DNA of 64,000 nt. Source: Auanema rhodensis. Taxonomy: Eukaryota; Nematoda; Chromadorea; Rhabditida; Rhabditidae. Location of the stretch: positions 17,761,688 to 17,825,687 of the forward strand of contig OZ059895.1 of NCBI GenBank assembly GCA_964057225.1, written 5' to 3'. How positions within the stretch are numbered: the stretch's first letter is position 1; the number at the start of each line of letters is the position of its first letter. The position numbers and the translations under genes were made by a program. This document shows, piece by piece, positions 49,101-63,400 of the stretch. The notes under the pieces are model-generated. The model did not search any database. It was given only the letters and a program-made list of their open reading frames with translations, and had not been told where the DNA came from.

Positions 49101-51600
49101 TGCAGCAATTAACAACGTTTACTTTGAAATTCGAATACACTGAGCTCTTGAACTTGTCCACTCTTGAAATGCAAGCGTGATTTCAACTTATTCTTCATTC
49201 ATTCGACTTAAGCTTAGTGGCCACTGGCCGCATCTTTCATTTTCTGCGAATGGAGTTCATTTCTCTTCACATGTCTCTCTCTTCCCATCCTTTAACCTCT
49301 TCTCTGTGTCTAACCCTTTTGCCATCTGGAACACTCCATGTTTAGCCTTGTCTCTCTTTCATATGATTGTGTCATTCCCTATTTCCTCATATAAGCATTG
49401 TGTATTTGGCCTCATGAAATCGGCTGTACATTATTTATCTCTGCCCTCGAGGCATCGATTCCAACCATCGAACTGCTTGCTATTCTCCCCACAACAACGC
49501 TAACACATCACACTGTAACACATGTTCCGTCTATGTCTATATTTCATCTTCCTTTCTGGCCTTGTCCTAAGTTTCATCTCTTTGTTCATCCCAGCTTGCT
49601 CACTTGCCCAATCCTCGTCGTTTGCTCCCACTCTCTATCAGCTTCCATGATTCCTCTACCCCCTTCACGTTTGTAGTTTTCTTCATTATCTATCTCTCTA
49701 TATATCTCTGTATCTCTTTATTTTTATACAGTATATGATTCTCTCTCATTCTCATACAAATCGTTCTCTTTCTTCAGCTGGTTCACTAAGTGCGTTCCTG
49801 CGGTTTCTGTCCTTATCACCTTGGCACTTTTTCTTTTCAGACATATTTTGGCTAAGTATCAGCATTCCCTATTCATGTATTAATCTCGCACCAAAAAAAT
49901 GCACGTCAGATAGATATTATCTTTCTTGTCCCAGGAGTCTCTAGTTTAAAAAAAACATTCAACCTTTCTTAAAATAACATAATCTAGCTTTGCTTCGTCT
50001 TGCTCAGCTGTAATTCTAATCAGCCTGAAAAATCAGTTTGCTGACCTTTCATATATACTCTTTTAACTTACGGTTGTTATTGATAGAATAGAAACATTAT
50101 AATTTTGAAATTTTGCCAAACAAAAGCCAAGAGTATAAATGTACTTATTTGATTGTTTCAAAATTTTCTGCGAAGTTTCAATCTGATTCTCTCTTGACTA
50201 ACCTCATCTGTCAAAACTATTATCCTATCGTTGTTGTTGCTGATCCAGTACAAACTACGACCTTTTATGAAAAAAAATGTACAAAAGGATTTATAACAAT
50301 AGGATGATGTAAACTATCTGAAAACGTAGTACAGAAGGTGAAGAAGAAGAAAGAAGTCTGAACAAGAAAAGCCCCATATCGTCTGGCACATTTTCCGTCT
50401 AAGATCGCAAAGAATGAACATGATGACGATGAACATCTTGATCGACTAAACTTTTAATTCATTAAATTCACCGACCAAATTTTTGATGTTCATTGATTTT
50501 TAAAATATATTCCAAAGATACACAATAAATTTATAAGAATGTCATAAAAAATTGGGTGAAGAAGTACGAAAGATTGCAATATTTTGTTTAATATTCTCAG
50601 TTCAATTTAAAAGGTGATAACGATTTATGTTAGGTAATTATGTTCTTTTTTTAATTGCAACATGTTTGATCTAATAAATTTCTGATCCTTGTTCTTATAT
50701 AAATCAGACATCTAGTCGATCAAAGAATCAAAAACAGAGATCTTTTTTTGTCCTTCTCTATAATAAATTACTAATTTTAATGAAATATTAAATAATTCAT
50801 TAAGCATTAGAGCATGTTAATCATTTGTTTAAGCTTTAATGATTTAATAGCCTATGTGATTTTGAGTGTATATGTAATATATGATCTACCTCTTAATACA
50901 TTTCATATAGTGAATAATTCTTTTAGAATTTCAAGGGAAAATAATATATTCTACCTCTTAATCTATTACGTTATAATACACTATATATGAGTTAAATCTT
51001 ATCATTATGGTTGTATTTCTCTTGCTGCAGTCTTGTAACTGTACTGAAACTGATCTAGTTTCTCTTAGGCTTTTCTGTATTTTCATGTATTTCGACTATT
51101 TAAGGATTTTATGATTTGTGCACAATTGTATATTCCTTCGTCTTCTATCATTCTGTTCTCTCTATATCTTGATTTTCTCTCGTTTTTTTCAATTTCTTTC
51201 CATTCTTTTCTGTCTCTTCCACCCCCCCCCTCTCCATCGTGCGTTCCACATTGGCATGATTTATTTGAAAATCCTCCATAGTTTGCTGCTAGTTTCATGA
51301 AAAGAATTTCGTAAACGTGTGGAATTATCATATTTTAGGTTTTTTTTTATTTTTAAACTTTTCAAAGTCCCTTTTCATTGCTAATTTATAGGTGTCTTTA
51401 TCAGCTCCTTAGGTAATTTCCAATTGAAAAAGTGAGTGGAAGTTCAAAATGCATAATTCGCTGGGAAAAGTTGCCGTTTTTGCAACAAAAGACTACATAG
51501 AATCGAAGAATATGAGAGTTAAGAAGCAAAAATCGGTAGAGCTAAGGATAAACATGTGATTTTCTGAATTCTTAACTTCGCGTTTCGTCTTCATCTGCTT

Positions 51601-51654
51601 ACTCTCTTTCTCTCTCAATCTCTTTATCTCTCTCTCTCTCTCTCTCCCTCTCAG
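51601..51654. repeat. Pyrimidine-rich (CT)n tract
   Basis: Imperfect CT repeat interrupted by AAT, TAT and CCC. Confidence 0.85.
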
Positions 51655-54600
51655 AGTTCTTTTTTCTCTTCATTATTCCCTCTGTCACTTCATATCTCCA
51701 TACAGCGCGTCGTCATCTAATTTTATCGTGAACCAAAAGCTTCAAATAGACCATGAGTGAAGAGTTAACCAAGAATTTATAGTAAGTCAAATAGATAGAA
51801 TTGTTGGAGATAAAATGGCGGAAAAGACTAACAACTTCAAGAATCAAGAAGGAAAGTATTGGCTCGTGTCCTTTTTGATCTAAGTGGAACCATCTACATA
51901 TTGTATACCTGATGAATTACTTTAATGGGGGGAAAAACTGTGAATCAAATATATAGCATTTTTCTGTATTTGGAAATGCACTGAAAAAAAAGAAGAAAGT
52001 TGTGATTAGTAGATGATATTCGTTCTTCTCGTTCCTGGACTACGTACATTCTTACTTTTCTGATCAGCAATTATTTGAATTCTCTAAATTCAGTCATTCT
52101 TCCCAGTATATTGATCTCCTACTGCTTTTTCAGCTATTTTTTCACATTCCTCTTCCAAGCACTAACCGATGAATCTAAGGAATATTGACGACTTATGGGT
52201 ATGTTGACAAAAAAAGATGAATTTGGTGATCAAGCTTGAGCTATACGGCTCCCCCAGAGAATCGTCATTTGATCAGAGCTTCATGTTTCACACATCAGCT
52301 TTTCCTTATTCATCTCACTCACACGCATATTTCTGGCAATCCTGCCTAGGACATCATAACAGCAGCAGTAGCAGCAGGCGCCGATTTTGCTCGTCTCTCT
52401 TTTAACTCCCCCCTCCCCCCTCATCTTCAGCCTAGGCTATCCGCAACGATCTTAACTTTTCGTGTTTCTTTCTTTGTTGTTATAAGAAAACAATAAAATA
52501 TAGCATAGCATGATCTAAGTTATAGAAATAAGATAGAGAATATAAAGAATAGCTCCTTGTGTATTATGTTTTTGAGGTGAAATATCATGGGTGTAAGGCT
52601 TGCAAATGTAGTTTTTATTTTATGGAGCAAAAAATAAAAACATTGAAATCATGATAATCTTCTGTTGTATCAAGCAAAAACATCAAAGGTATTTTTGCTT
52701 ATATATTTGTTTTATGTGTAGATATATACCTCTATTCCAAGCCCACTTGCTGTGCTATGAACATGTGTACATGTGCCAGGCTTTCACACTCTGTCCTGCA
52801 TCTGTGGTTTGTCCATTATCTTCAGATTTCTTTTGTTGCTATGAATTTATCGTTAGATATCATCATGATCTGCCTTCAACATTACTCTATTCAATTACCG
52901 TAGCAACTTCATCATCAACATTTTTTCCATCTTCGTCTGATTCGTATTCCTTGTCGTCGCTGACGATCTTTTTTTTCTTCATAATATTCTCAGTTTCAAT
53001 CACTTTATCGCTTTTTTTTATCGTTCTTTTCTCCATTCTTTGTTCCATATTAAAGCTTCTATTTCTATCTTTCTACTTTTTTGGTACTTGTCTCTAGTTG
53101 CCACCATTTATGGAGAAATAATGCTACTAGAAGAGCAGCAGATGTTTTTTCATGTCTTTTATTTCGTTTTTTTTTCCAGTTAGGTTAAATTAGTATGAAT
53201 GACAATTTATACTTAACATCCTCATTTTTCCACTTCCCATCTTACACCACTAGTATGGCATTTGTATTTTTATTCAATTTATAATTTTTTTCTGTTTTCT
53301 GTCATCACAATTGTAAACGCTTCAACCACATAGATATATAGTTGATGGGCCTTAGCCGCATAGCAGAGTCATCACCAGCATCAACATCGTCACCAACAGC
53401 CTCATGCTTTGATATCGTTCAATCAGCCGTCCATTACCTCTTCTTCGGCTCGCCCGCACTTTGTTATCAACTCAATTTCACCATTTGGTTATACAGAGAA
53501 ACAGACAAATAGAAAAGGCAAGAGAGAGATAGAGGGAGAAATAAATGAAAAAGATTGTCACTACTAACCATCCGCAATCCACCATACCATCCTGCTATTG
53601 TGATCTTAAGAGCAGATAGACAAAGTACAAAGAATTTTCAAAACAAAATTCGATTTCGAACTGCGCGAAACAAAAATTTGAAAATTAAATTATTTCTGAA
53701 AAAAAATAACTTATTTAATGTTATTGTTCTCTCATCTGCTGTGCACATCTTCATTTATTCTGAAGAGGGCTCACACTGTTGATGCTGCATGGCTGTGTTT
53801 AGGCCATTGTCAAAGCTTTGTTCGCTGCCTCTGATATCAGATGAAGGGCTTTCTCTTGTCTGGCCAGCTCGGTACACGATCCAGACTAACTTGGTCAGCT
53901 CTATTAGGCAATTTTTCATTTAAACTAAACCTATTCTTTTTCTTTTACCAAATACAATTATTCATTTTCTATTTCCGTTGCAAGTCTTCCATTTTAGATG
54001 CTTTCTTGCTGTCTGTCTCATTTATGTATAATGAGAGAGATAGAAAAAGAGAAAGATAGAGATAGAAAAGAATATGTAGCTAGATAAAGAGGAAAAAAGA
54101 AAGAAAGAAGGAGAGACTTAAGAAATGAGACAGAGAAAACAAATGTTTTCTTCCCCGTTTCTCCATCTATCTGTATTCATTTCCTTCCCTCTCTTCGTCT
54201 GTTTCTTCTCTCCTCCCCTTTAACCCCCCCCTCCCATCGTCTTTTCTTCTAGCCTTCCCCCAACTCCTTGTTCCGTATGGCCACCTCGTAGACGACGTTG
54301 ACCCCAAGATAACAGGACTGGCAATGCTTTCAGGCTCACTTGTTACATCATGTTTCTTAAACTTCTAGTATCTGAAGATGATTAGTAACTACTGATCAAT
54401 TCCCATGTCACAACAGCAGTGGTAGTGGTTGAATCGTCGTGAACTCCCGACGCATTTTACATTGTCTTCTGTTTTCCGTACCTCAATTGTTTTCAGCTTG
54501 GAGAAGTAAAAGCTCTTTCTCTGCTCTGTTCATCTAGTTTACGTTTTTTTCTTGTCTTTCGCTTTATAAGCAATTTGTTGTTTCAAATGAATTTGTTTAT

Positions 54601-55194
54601 TTCGTCTAAATGCAGCTATAAAAGTATTTCGAGAGCACACAACTTGCTTGTCTTTTAGTTTTTTACCAAAAAAATGCTTACGTCATAGATTTTTACGATA
54701 GCCGATATTTTTCTTCTGAATTCATTATATGTTTTCCTCCTATAATTTCTTGATAATAATTTTTATTCAGCAATCTTACCTATGTTACTGGTATTTTCTT
54801 TAAAAATTATATAGAGGGCTGTGCGTTTTGGAGTAGTTTGCAACTGAAGCAGAACTAGCTGTTTTCCTTTTCTTTCAAGTTATTTTCTTTTTTTTTTGAC
54901 TAAAAAAGGAATGTTGGACGACAAAAAATGAATCGAAAGTAGAAAAGAAGAAGGAGAGAGCTTTTTTCGGTTGTCACTCGAACTTTTGCCAGTTTCCCCT
55001 TTTTCGTTTTTTTTCGCCTCACATTTGGATAGTATGTCTAATTTTTTAAAATGAATTTGACGTCAAAAATTAAAGTTTTATCATTTCACGCTTGTTCTTT
55101 TTGAAAATCTTGTAATCCCATATGATGTATACTAGAGAAATTTAAATAATAATGACCAGAAGCTGAACAAAGTTCAATAGATGATTCGAAGGGC

Positions 55195-55262
55195 ACAAAG
55201 GGAGAAGGAGAGAGAGAGAGCGAGAAAGACAGTGAGCGAGAGAGAAAAGATAAAGAGAGGAG
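55195..55262. repeat. Polypurine (GA)n tract
   Basis: Imperfect GA-rich repeat, almost free of pyrimidines on the plus strand. Confidence 0.85.
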
Positions 55263-56057
55263 AAAACAATGTTAAAATGTGTTTTCTGTTCAGATCTTAA
55301 CTTCCTTGATTCATGCACACATCATTCTTTCAAAAAGAAAATAAAAAAGAAACAAATTGATAGCGTCATATGTCTTAGTATTTACTCAGTTTTCATCATT
55401 TATTTATTAATTGTATTTTAGTTACAATTTTTTTTGTTAACCCTTTTCTTCACATTTTTTGCATATATAAATAGAATGCTTGTCTTCTTTTTCTTCTTAT
55501 TCATTCCTTTTTTCACGTCATCTTTTTTGATCCAACCCCCACACTACTCCCTCTCACTTCCCATCTCTCCCTCTCTCTCTCTCTTAAATTTTTTTACCTT
55601 CCTACCATTTTTCTTTTAATTTTTCTTACTCTTCATCATAGGCGCGAAACTCAAATAAACCTAAAAATCGAACATTTGATCTTCTTCATTCAAAATAGTA
55701 TAACATTAAAAATGACGCATATTCATAAAACCATGAAACTTATTTTTGATTTTGTTCGCCAGAAAGAAATAAAAAATCTTTTGACAAAAAGATTTTGACA
55801 CATACAACATATGAATATTATAGATGAGAGGATCTAAATCAAACGAAAAAAAATCTTTTTCATCCGCCCACTAGTCACAATCACTTTCACATGCTCATTG
55901 TAGTCATCATTCTTCTACATAGGGTGTTCTCGAACTAAATGTTTCAGACAGTTTCAATGTTTCAGACAAGCTTTACTAGCTGTTTAGTGTGAGTTCGGAT
56001 CATGTATCTTCTTCAACGTTCAACTCGTTAATAGAGTTGGCTTCGATTAATTTTTAA

Positions 56058-56058
<1 letters not shown>

Positions 56059-56142
<84 letters not shown>
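56059..56142. repeat. Long (CT)n microsatellite
   Basis: About 84 bp of CT units with two TTT interruptions; the longest simple repeat in the window. Confidence 0.95.
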
Positions 56143-56144
<2 letters not shown>

Positions 56145-59100
56145 ATCTCTATCCCTATCCCTCCTTTTCTCTCTGATGATTCACTTTTTTTTACTTTAGT
56201 CACATTCATTCTTATATCTTTCTCTATATATCTCTGCTATTATTACTTTGTCACTTAAAACGCTCTAAACCTTTTATTGCTTTACGACTCTTTTTCTGTC
56301 ATTTTGTTCTGAGATTTTTTTCTGATTTAAGCTAGAAACCGAGTGCTCGAATGGTTCAATTGAACAACCTACAGCTAGAGCTAGCAGCACATTTGTCAGC
56401 CTGAGCTTTCCATCGTATCAAGTCCAAAATAAAAAAAAACCTTTTTTTGCCCCTTTTCATACCTGTAGTTTAATACAATTCTGATTCGATTTGATACGGC
56501 GGACTTAGACCTAACAAGCGTGTGCTGATCAAAAACTTCAGGAATTGCTGATTCTCTCTCTCTTGCTGTTGCCATTTATGGTCCTTATATTGCGCTGATA
56601 TTTATTTTATGGAAAAGAGCTATTTCCGTCTCCATACTTATCACCTTCGGACGAGATCAAATGATCTTGTCGTTTACACAAAGATCACAAGTGGCACCGG
56701 CTGACATTTACCCTCCACTCATCATTATGTTATTGTCGTATGTTTCATCTCTAAATGCTTGGATTTGTGACAAAAATTTTAATTTCATACCATCTTTTCC
56801 AGATTTTTTTGAATATACAACATAATCGTATCTCTTCTAGACCATTTATCCATGCGGAACGGGCTGCTAAGTTGCCGGATTCATATTTTACTTTTCAGAG
56901 CCTTGTCAACTATCCAATATCGAAGTGCTAGTCATTGTCTCCTATAGTCTACCTCAAAGGTTTCGTATTCCTTTTTCTATACCACCTTGCGACCTCTAAA
57001 CTCTTTGTGTTGACACATATGGAGCGGCGTCTAGAACAAATTCAATCGTTAAGCTCATTGTTGGTCTCAAACAATCCAAGCCATTCTCTCTATTTGATAT
57101 GCCAGATGATGATAACTCTTTCTTCTGTTTCCATACCGCTAATGCCGGCACGGAGATCTCTGATTTATCCTTAGGTATTCTTGTAAAAAACTCTTTTATC
57201 TTCTTCTTCCTCGTCTACTACTGCTGGCTGGCCAAGTACAAAGAAAATAAAAACAAAAACTTGAGCAATGACCAAAATAAAGTTTTGAAAGGCACCTTTC
57301 ATTCTCAGAGTGTCACCACCTCCTCAGTTTTCCTTCAAACTTCATTTGCTCCTATTGTTTCTGCTGGATTTACTCCCGTCTCATTCCTATATGTTTTCTT
57401 CCCTCTCTATTTCTTACTTTCTCTCTCTGTCTCTCTCTCTCTTTTTCTCTCTTACTTTCTCTCTGTCTTTCTCTCACCATTTTCATCTTCTTTACTGATT
57501 TTCTGGAAACAATAGGTAAAAAACAACTGAATAACTTGAATCTTATGTTGTTCGTAAAAGTCAAAGCTTTGACATATAATTCATAGTGAACGTAATACTT
57601 GTATATTGAGAATATACCTTTTTTGATATTCGTTCAGGAGATCTGTGTCCAATAATTGAAATATAACACGTGCTTCTGTATTAGGATATTCATTCAAAAT
57701 TTCATGGTAAACGAATGAAACTTTCGAAAAGTTTCACTATTGTGACTATAGAGTTTCTGAATAAAGTAAAACCTCAAAGCCAACTTGCAAGCTCTCTATG
57801 CTTAGGCTAGCTAGCCCAGTCTGACTTATGCCCGAAGAGCTGCTTTGGTTTTAGCCGTGCCTGAGAGAGCAAGGGGATAGCTGAGACTGAGGGGAGTTAC
57901 TAGCTGAAGCGAGAAGAGATAGAAAGTATCCTAAAGAGAACAGAGATGAATGAGAGGGAATAGAGAGATAAATAGAGTATGAGAGAGAAACAGAAAGATG
58001 TGAAGGGATGGAGCGGGGGAAAAGGGGAGGGCTACATAGCTAGTCAGCCAGTCAGTTCACTACTAACCCCGGCACCGGCAGTACTAGCAGCAGTAGTGTC
58101 CCCAAGTATTTCTCTCCTTCAATACCTTCCTATCGCTATCTCTTTTCCTAATTCTCTTATACTTCGTACTTCTCTTTTTATCTCTTTTTCTTTGTTTCTC
58201 ATATTTTTGCCTTATCTCTAGTACTACCTCTCTTTTTGAGTGTCGAGACCAGGCCACGCGTCAGAGCCAATAAATTGGAAGCTGATGCGCCAATATTATT
58301 ACACCCCTTTACTCCTCCCCCATCATCGCGTCTGAGGCAGTACCGGAGAAAGGATGCTCGGTGATTAAGATGAGCATTATCCTTTTACAGAGTTTTTCGT
58401 TTGCGATTGACTACCGACGGCTTCTACATATTCCATTTTCTATTTTCTCTAATATATGTATATTCCGGTAATTCTATTCCCACCCAAGCTCCATATGACT
58501 AAAACTTTCATTCCTTAAGCTTTGTTTTCATTTCTCAGCCAATATTATGCTTTTCTTCTTTCATAAATAAACGTTCTGCCTAAGCATCGGAACCAAGAGC
58601 AGTGTCATCTGGCACACCAGATAAGGCATGTTTCCCACGCGGTCGTGTCGTTCTAATCTTTTTTATGACATTTTTTCGTTATAATCAGTCGTTGAGTGTT
58701 TTTTATTTTTTTTTGCAAAATTCTCAGAATTTGTCACAATTTCAATTATGAAAAGCTATAGCAGTGATTACTAAATCATAGTGTTGTTTTTTGTTTGCAA
58801 TTTTAGTGCATACCTAACTAATCACATCTAGAAATTTGTAAATAGCTAATGGCATCTCTAATAAACAATCCAAAATTCAGCAAAAGAAACAACTGAGATA
58901 AACCGTCATCTTTTGAATAAACAGTTGACACTGTAGTGATTCGCATCATCTCGAACGACGGCAAGTTGTCTGTTCGTCTCCTCACAACTCCTCCACTACA
59001 TTCTGCGCCATCCGTCGTCGCAGCTGCTGCTATTACGGTTCTGACGTTCTGCTGCTTCCGCTCGACATTTCTGTTTTTTTTACGTTTAGAGCTATTTATT

Positions 59101-60447
59101 AGTTGGGATCAAGCGCATACAAATATTGTGGATAAACACTTTTTTCTTTTTTTTGCTATTTAAGCTTCATTTGTGTTGGTTTGTTTTCATTTTCACGCAA
59201 GTCACGTAACCTCATTGAGAGACAAATAGCAAAATCAATTCAATTTTACGCAGCTTACAAAGCGGTTGTATACGTACTCCTTGTGTATGAAATTGCCAAT
59301 GCTGTTGAATTTGTGGTTTGTTTTCCAGTTTTTTTTTTTAAATATATTAATTTTCAATTTTTTGATATTATTAAGAATATTTTCAATTCAATCTTAAGAT
59401 TAACATCTGACTGCTTCTGAACAGAACGATTTCAATGAATATGAACATGTTTTCTACATTTCCGTTCTTCATGTCATAAGAAGTTAAGTTTGTCCACATG
59501 CTTACTTCACTACACACATTTTGCGTCATTATATATTCAAATTTGAATAAAAAGTAGTGGCGCCAATTCGAGAAAGCTCCCTAATTAAATTTTTCAATTG
59601 TTATTATCCCCCACCTGTTGATCACACCTTGACGTTGATACACGATTTTATACGAAATCTTTATACTGTTTTCAATTTTCTCCTTTCTTCCCTGCATATC
59701 CACATATATATCATAATTATAATGCAATTTGCTTCTTTTATATCTAATGCTCTTTCTCTATCTATGTATCTATCTATGTAGCTCGTTATTTTTCTATATC
59801 TTTCCGTATGTATCTTCATATTTTTCTGTCAAACTCCCACGTTTTCATGTTTTCTCGGTTCTGGACATTATTGATGTGCTCGTAATTATTATACATTGTT
59901 TATAGAGCTGTCTCTGACGCTCAGCCAGCAACTACTACGCTAACGTCCTGACTTAGTCATTCGAAGCTTTATAACTATTGTTGATTGATCGTCATTTTGT
60001 TCATGAGCCAGCAAACTTTTTTCAACTTTTTTCTGGACATTTTCTTTCGTTTTGTTCTATTGAAAGTGCCCACTTGTCATGACTTTCAGTTCATTTGAAT
60101 TCATGCTTTCATTTTCTTGCCGTTAAATTTTGGAAAAGGCTTTCAAATTCAAACTCTTTAGCCGAGGTTTGTGTAAACCTACATTTTTTAAAAATAACGG
60201 TTTATAGACCTTTGAATTGTTTGCAAAATCTTCAGTTCTTATTATTTGATGAGTTGCTCTCATAATTGCCGGAGGCTATCATATTTAGCTTAGTGTCTCT
60301 CATTTCGTGCTTTCATCTCGTTTACATTCAAATAACTATTTTTCTTAGGCTTCGTCCCATTTTGAATCCACCTTGTCGTCGTGGATTGTATTGACTACTC
60401 CTGGGTAGCAATTCCACCTTGCATACTTTTTGTAGAGTGGCTTAGTA

Positions 60448-63400
60448 ATGTCGGGGTAAGTTTTGCTTCTCGTCCTATTGTCTTCCTATGAAATACTTGA
60501 AACACTGTGAATTGTCATTGTACCTAGGGTTTCAAATTTTAATTATTTTATATGAAATCTCCAATTATGCTTATGCCCATATGCGACCAATGGGCGTGTC
60601 GTCCAGTAAATAGCCATCGTTGCCAAGAGAGACAGCTGAGTATCGATCCAACTAGTCAGTAGAGTTATCGATCGCTGCTTTAAAAGCTCCTTCAGTCTTC
60701 ATGGCAGACTCTGAGCGAGCTGCAGAGTCTCTTGCGATGGACTCTCCTGTGGAAAATCCAGGTGATAATGTGACCATTCGCACTATTACTCCGTTAACCC
60801 CGGAAACCGGGCGTTCATCTTTGTGGAAGGCGACTGGTTTGTATTCTAGCGAGGAAGCTAGGTAATTATGACAAATTCTCAGTGTTTTAGTATTGTGTTG
60901 TGTTTAAAATATGGGAGTTTTATGGCTTAATTAGCTTATGTTTTATTTTTTACTTAATTTTTTCATTTTAGACGTCGCAGATTAAGTAAGCAGCGGGAAA
61001 GCATTGAGCTAGCTCAGCTAGGTAAGTATTGTTTTCATATGTTTTTTTTTTTAATTTTTTTTGTAAATTGATGAGAATGACATGCGTTACTTTCTTTTTC
61101 TTGGGTTTAAACGAATATTGTGACTTTTTTTCTTAAATTTTCATGCGCATAATTGCTCATGTCTATCTAATGCGCCTTCTGACATTTTCCCTAACCTTTT
61201 TCGCTGAATGTGGCAAGGGTAGTACTTATTTTTTGAAAATACAATATAGAATATGAATTTCTCATTTATATCTATTAAAGCTATAAATAAATAATCACGC
61301 CCTTGATAAGCTTTTCACTGTTTCCAAAGACTGAGAACATCGAGAATGGAGATTACTGGGTCTGTCAAACTGTACCCAGTCGGTCCCTCTACGTCAGATA
61401 CGTTTTTCGAAAAGTTGTCTCGGCGATAAAACTAAAATTTGATTTACCATCGACAGTGATATTACGAGCAGATGCTAGTGTGTACGAGCAGAGTCTTTCC
61501 AATTCGGCTCTGAACGTTTTTGCTTTGTATTTCTTTCTCCTCTGGCTTTAGTATTGGACATTAAGCTTCTAATTGAATTGGCTATCCTCGGAAACTACAA
61601 TGTCACATTTTCCTGTAAGACCACATGATAACGCAGAAGTTTTTCGTGAGTTAATCGACAGGAGAAATTTTAAGATATGCAAATTAGAAGTTAAAAAAAT
61701 TGTTTTCCTATAATGCATGTTTTTTGAAGTTTATTATTTGTAGCTCCTGGAACTCGCGTCATGTTCCTCCTGAAGGAGACGCAGGAAGCTCCTGCAATCT
61801 TCTCAGAAATGGAGGAGCTTGGTGAAACCGAGTGGAGAGAAACAGCTAGATGGGTTAAATTTGAAGAAGACGTAGAACAAGGTCAGTTTATCTAAATAAG
61901 ACAAGTCTATTCATCTTTTTTTCAGGAGGAAATCGATGGTCTAAGCCTCACGTTGCCACCCTTTCGCTTCATTCCCTCTTTGAGTTACGAAGTTGTTTGA
62001 ATACCGGATTATTCTTGAAAGATATTCCACAGACAGATCTGAATGAAATATACGGTTAGTCATCGATTTCCCAGTATTACCATAAAACGAAATATGATAT
62101 CAAATTCGTAATTCGTTGTGTGTCATGGAGTAAGTCGAAGTTATAAGATAGATGGATACTCGTAGGTTTCTCTTGGTTAAAGTCATTTGATCCGTTAATA
62201 CATATTGGAGAGTGGTTTCGTTCGCGACTAACAAATTTCATTCATAGCTTTCAAAAGATTATGGACTAATAATATGGAAATCAATTTGAATAGCTTTTGC
62301 TCTTATCTCTTTTGCAGAATAATCTTATCACCTATTAGCTTTTGCCTAGAATCTTTTTTTTTCGAGAATTAAGCCGAGATAACGTTTGATTTATTGAGCG
62401 GGGGAGAGCTGGAACTTTTTAGGGAAAGTAGAAAAAAAGGTTAAACAAATATAGTTCTTTATTATTACATATTTAGAGCATGTTGCGGAATCGTTTGTCA
62501 AGGATGGATCTTTACCAGAGGAAATGCGGGAAGAGCTTATGGAAGTTTTACGTAGAAAGCATGTTCACCAATATGAACAAGTTAGTTTTTTTAATCTTGG
62601 TGCTGTGCATTGACATAATATTGTTGCAATCCGAGTTATTTTTAATCTTGTGCTTATATTTCTTAACATTAATTTGAAATGCTGTCAATTAAATATTGAT
62701 GATGTAATGATATTTGCTCAGTGATTAAGGGATAATCTCATGTGAAAATGAACATTTGGTTATTTGATTAAAAGAAAGCAAGATTGTTGTCATGTTATAG
62801 TATTTGCGTTAGCTCGGGAAGTTATTCTAAGCTTAATGCTCTTTGTTGAACTTGACACGTCATATAACAGAGCAGGCGCTATTTTTGCGGAGGCAGGAGT
62901 TTATGTTCATAACTTTGTTAAACAAAGATCAAAAATGATTATACTATCTCAAGAAAAATGATACCAATAAATAAACTCTTGTTTCAGGCCAAGAAAAATG
63001 GTAGTTCTGGCGAAAAGGGAGGATTTTTGTCCACCGTCCGCTCCATATCAGATATAGGAAAATCATTTTCTCATGGTAGAAATCTGGGTAAATTAGATGA
63101 TAAAAAGGAGGCTGCTGGACCTCAGCTTGAGCTCCCTAAGGTTGATTCTATGCCAAAAGAAATGAACAAAGATGGTTCGTCAGCCGACCTCAAGGGTAAT
63201 ACACACTTCTTGAAGAAATTACCACCTGGTGTTGAGGCTAGTAATGTACTTGTTGGAGAGGTAATAATCCTTTTCATTTTTAAAATAACCCGTTTCCTCT
63301 TAGGTCGATTTTCTCACCCATCACATTAGCGCTTTTATTCGTTTGAAGTCTTCAACTGTTCTCGGTGATCTCACTGAAGTTCCTGTTCCAACTAGATTTA

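Larger units (their letters stand above)
46186..60447. other. 14-kb region without a supportable gene
   Basis: No homology, no multi-exon pattern and no tRNA found by eye. It holds many polypyrimidine islands (48,360-48,500; 49,250-49,760; 51,590-51,700; 55,430-55,620; 56,059-56,142; 57,380-57,490) and purine-rich ones (54,020-54,130; 55,195-55,262). ORFs inside are short and composition-driven. A somewhat more GC-rich patch lies at 57,780-58,650. Its size and place, directly upstream of the SLC4 gene, fit long-range upstream or alternative-promoter sequence, or non-coding RNA genes that cannot be seen without expression data. Confidence 0.5.

Noticed and set aside
52651-53097. 148-aa ORF in the gene desert (also 49177-49503, 49398-49676 and 57099-57515)
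   Set aside because: Rich in Ser, Phe, Leu and Cys because of the CT-rich sequence; no conserved motif, no exon partners.
46186-60447. Known conserved microRNAs or spliced-leader RNA genes
   Set aside because: I looked by eye for let-7, miR-2, miR-34, miR-124 and similar cores and for SL1-like sequence and found no convincing match; this is not an exhaustive search.
61303-61551. 82-aa ORF inside the second SLC4 intron
   Set aside because: Exons 2 and 3 join in frame without it, and the sequence has no family signal.
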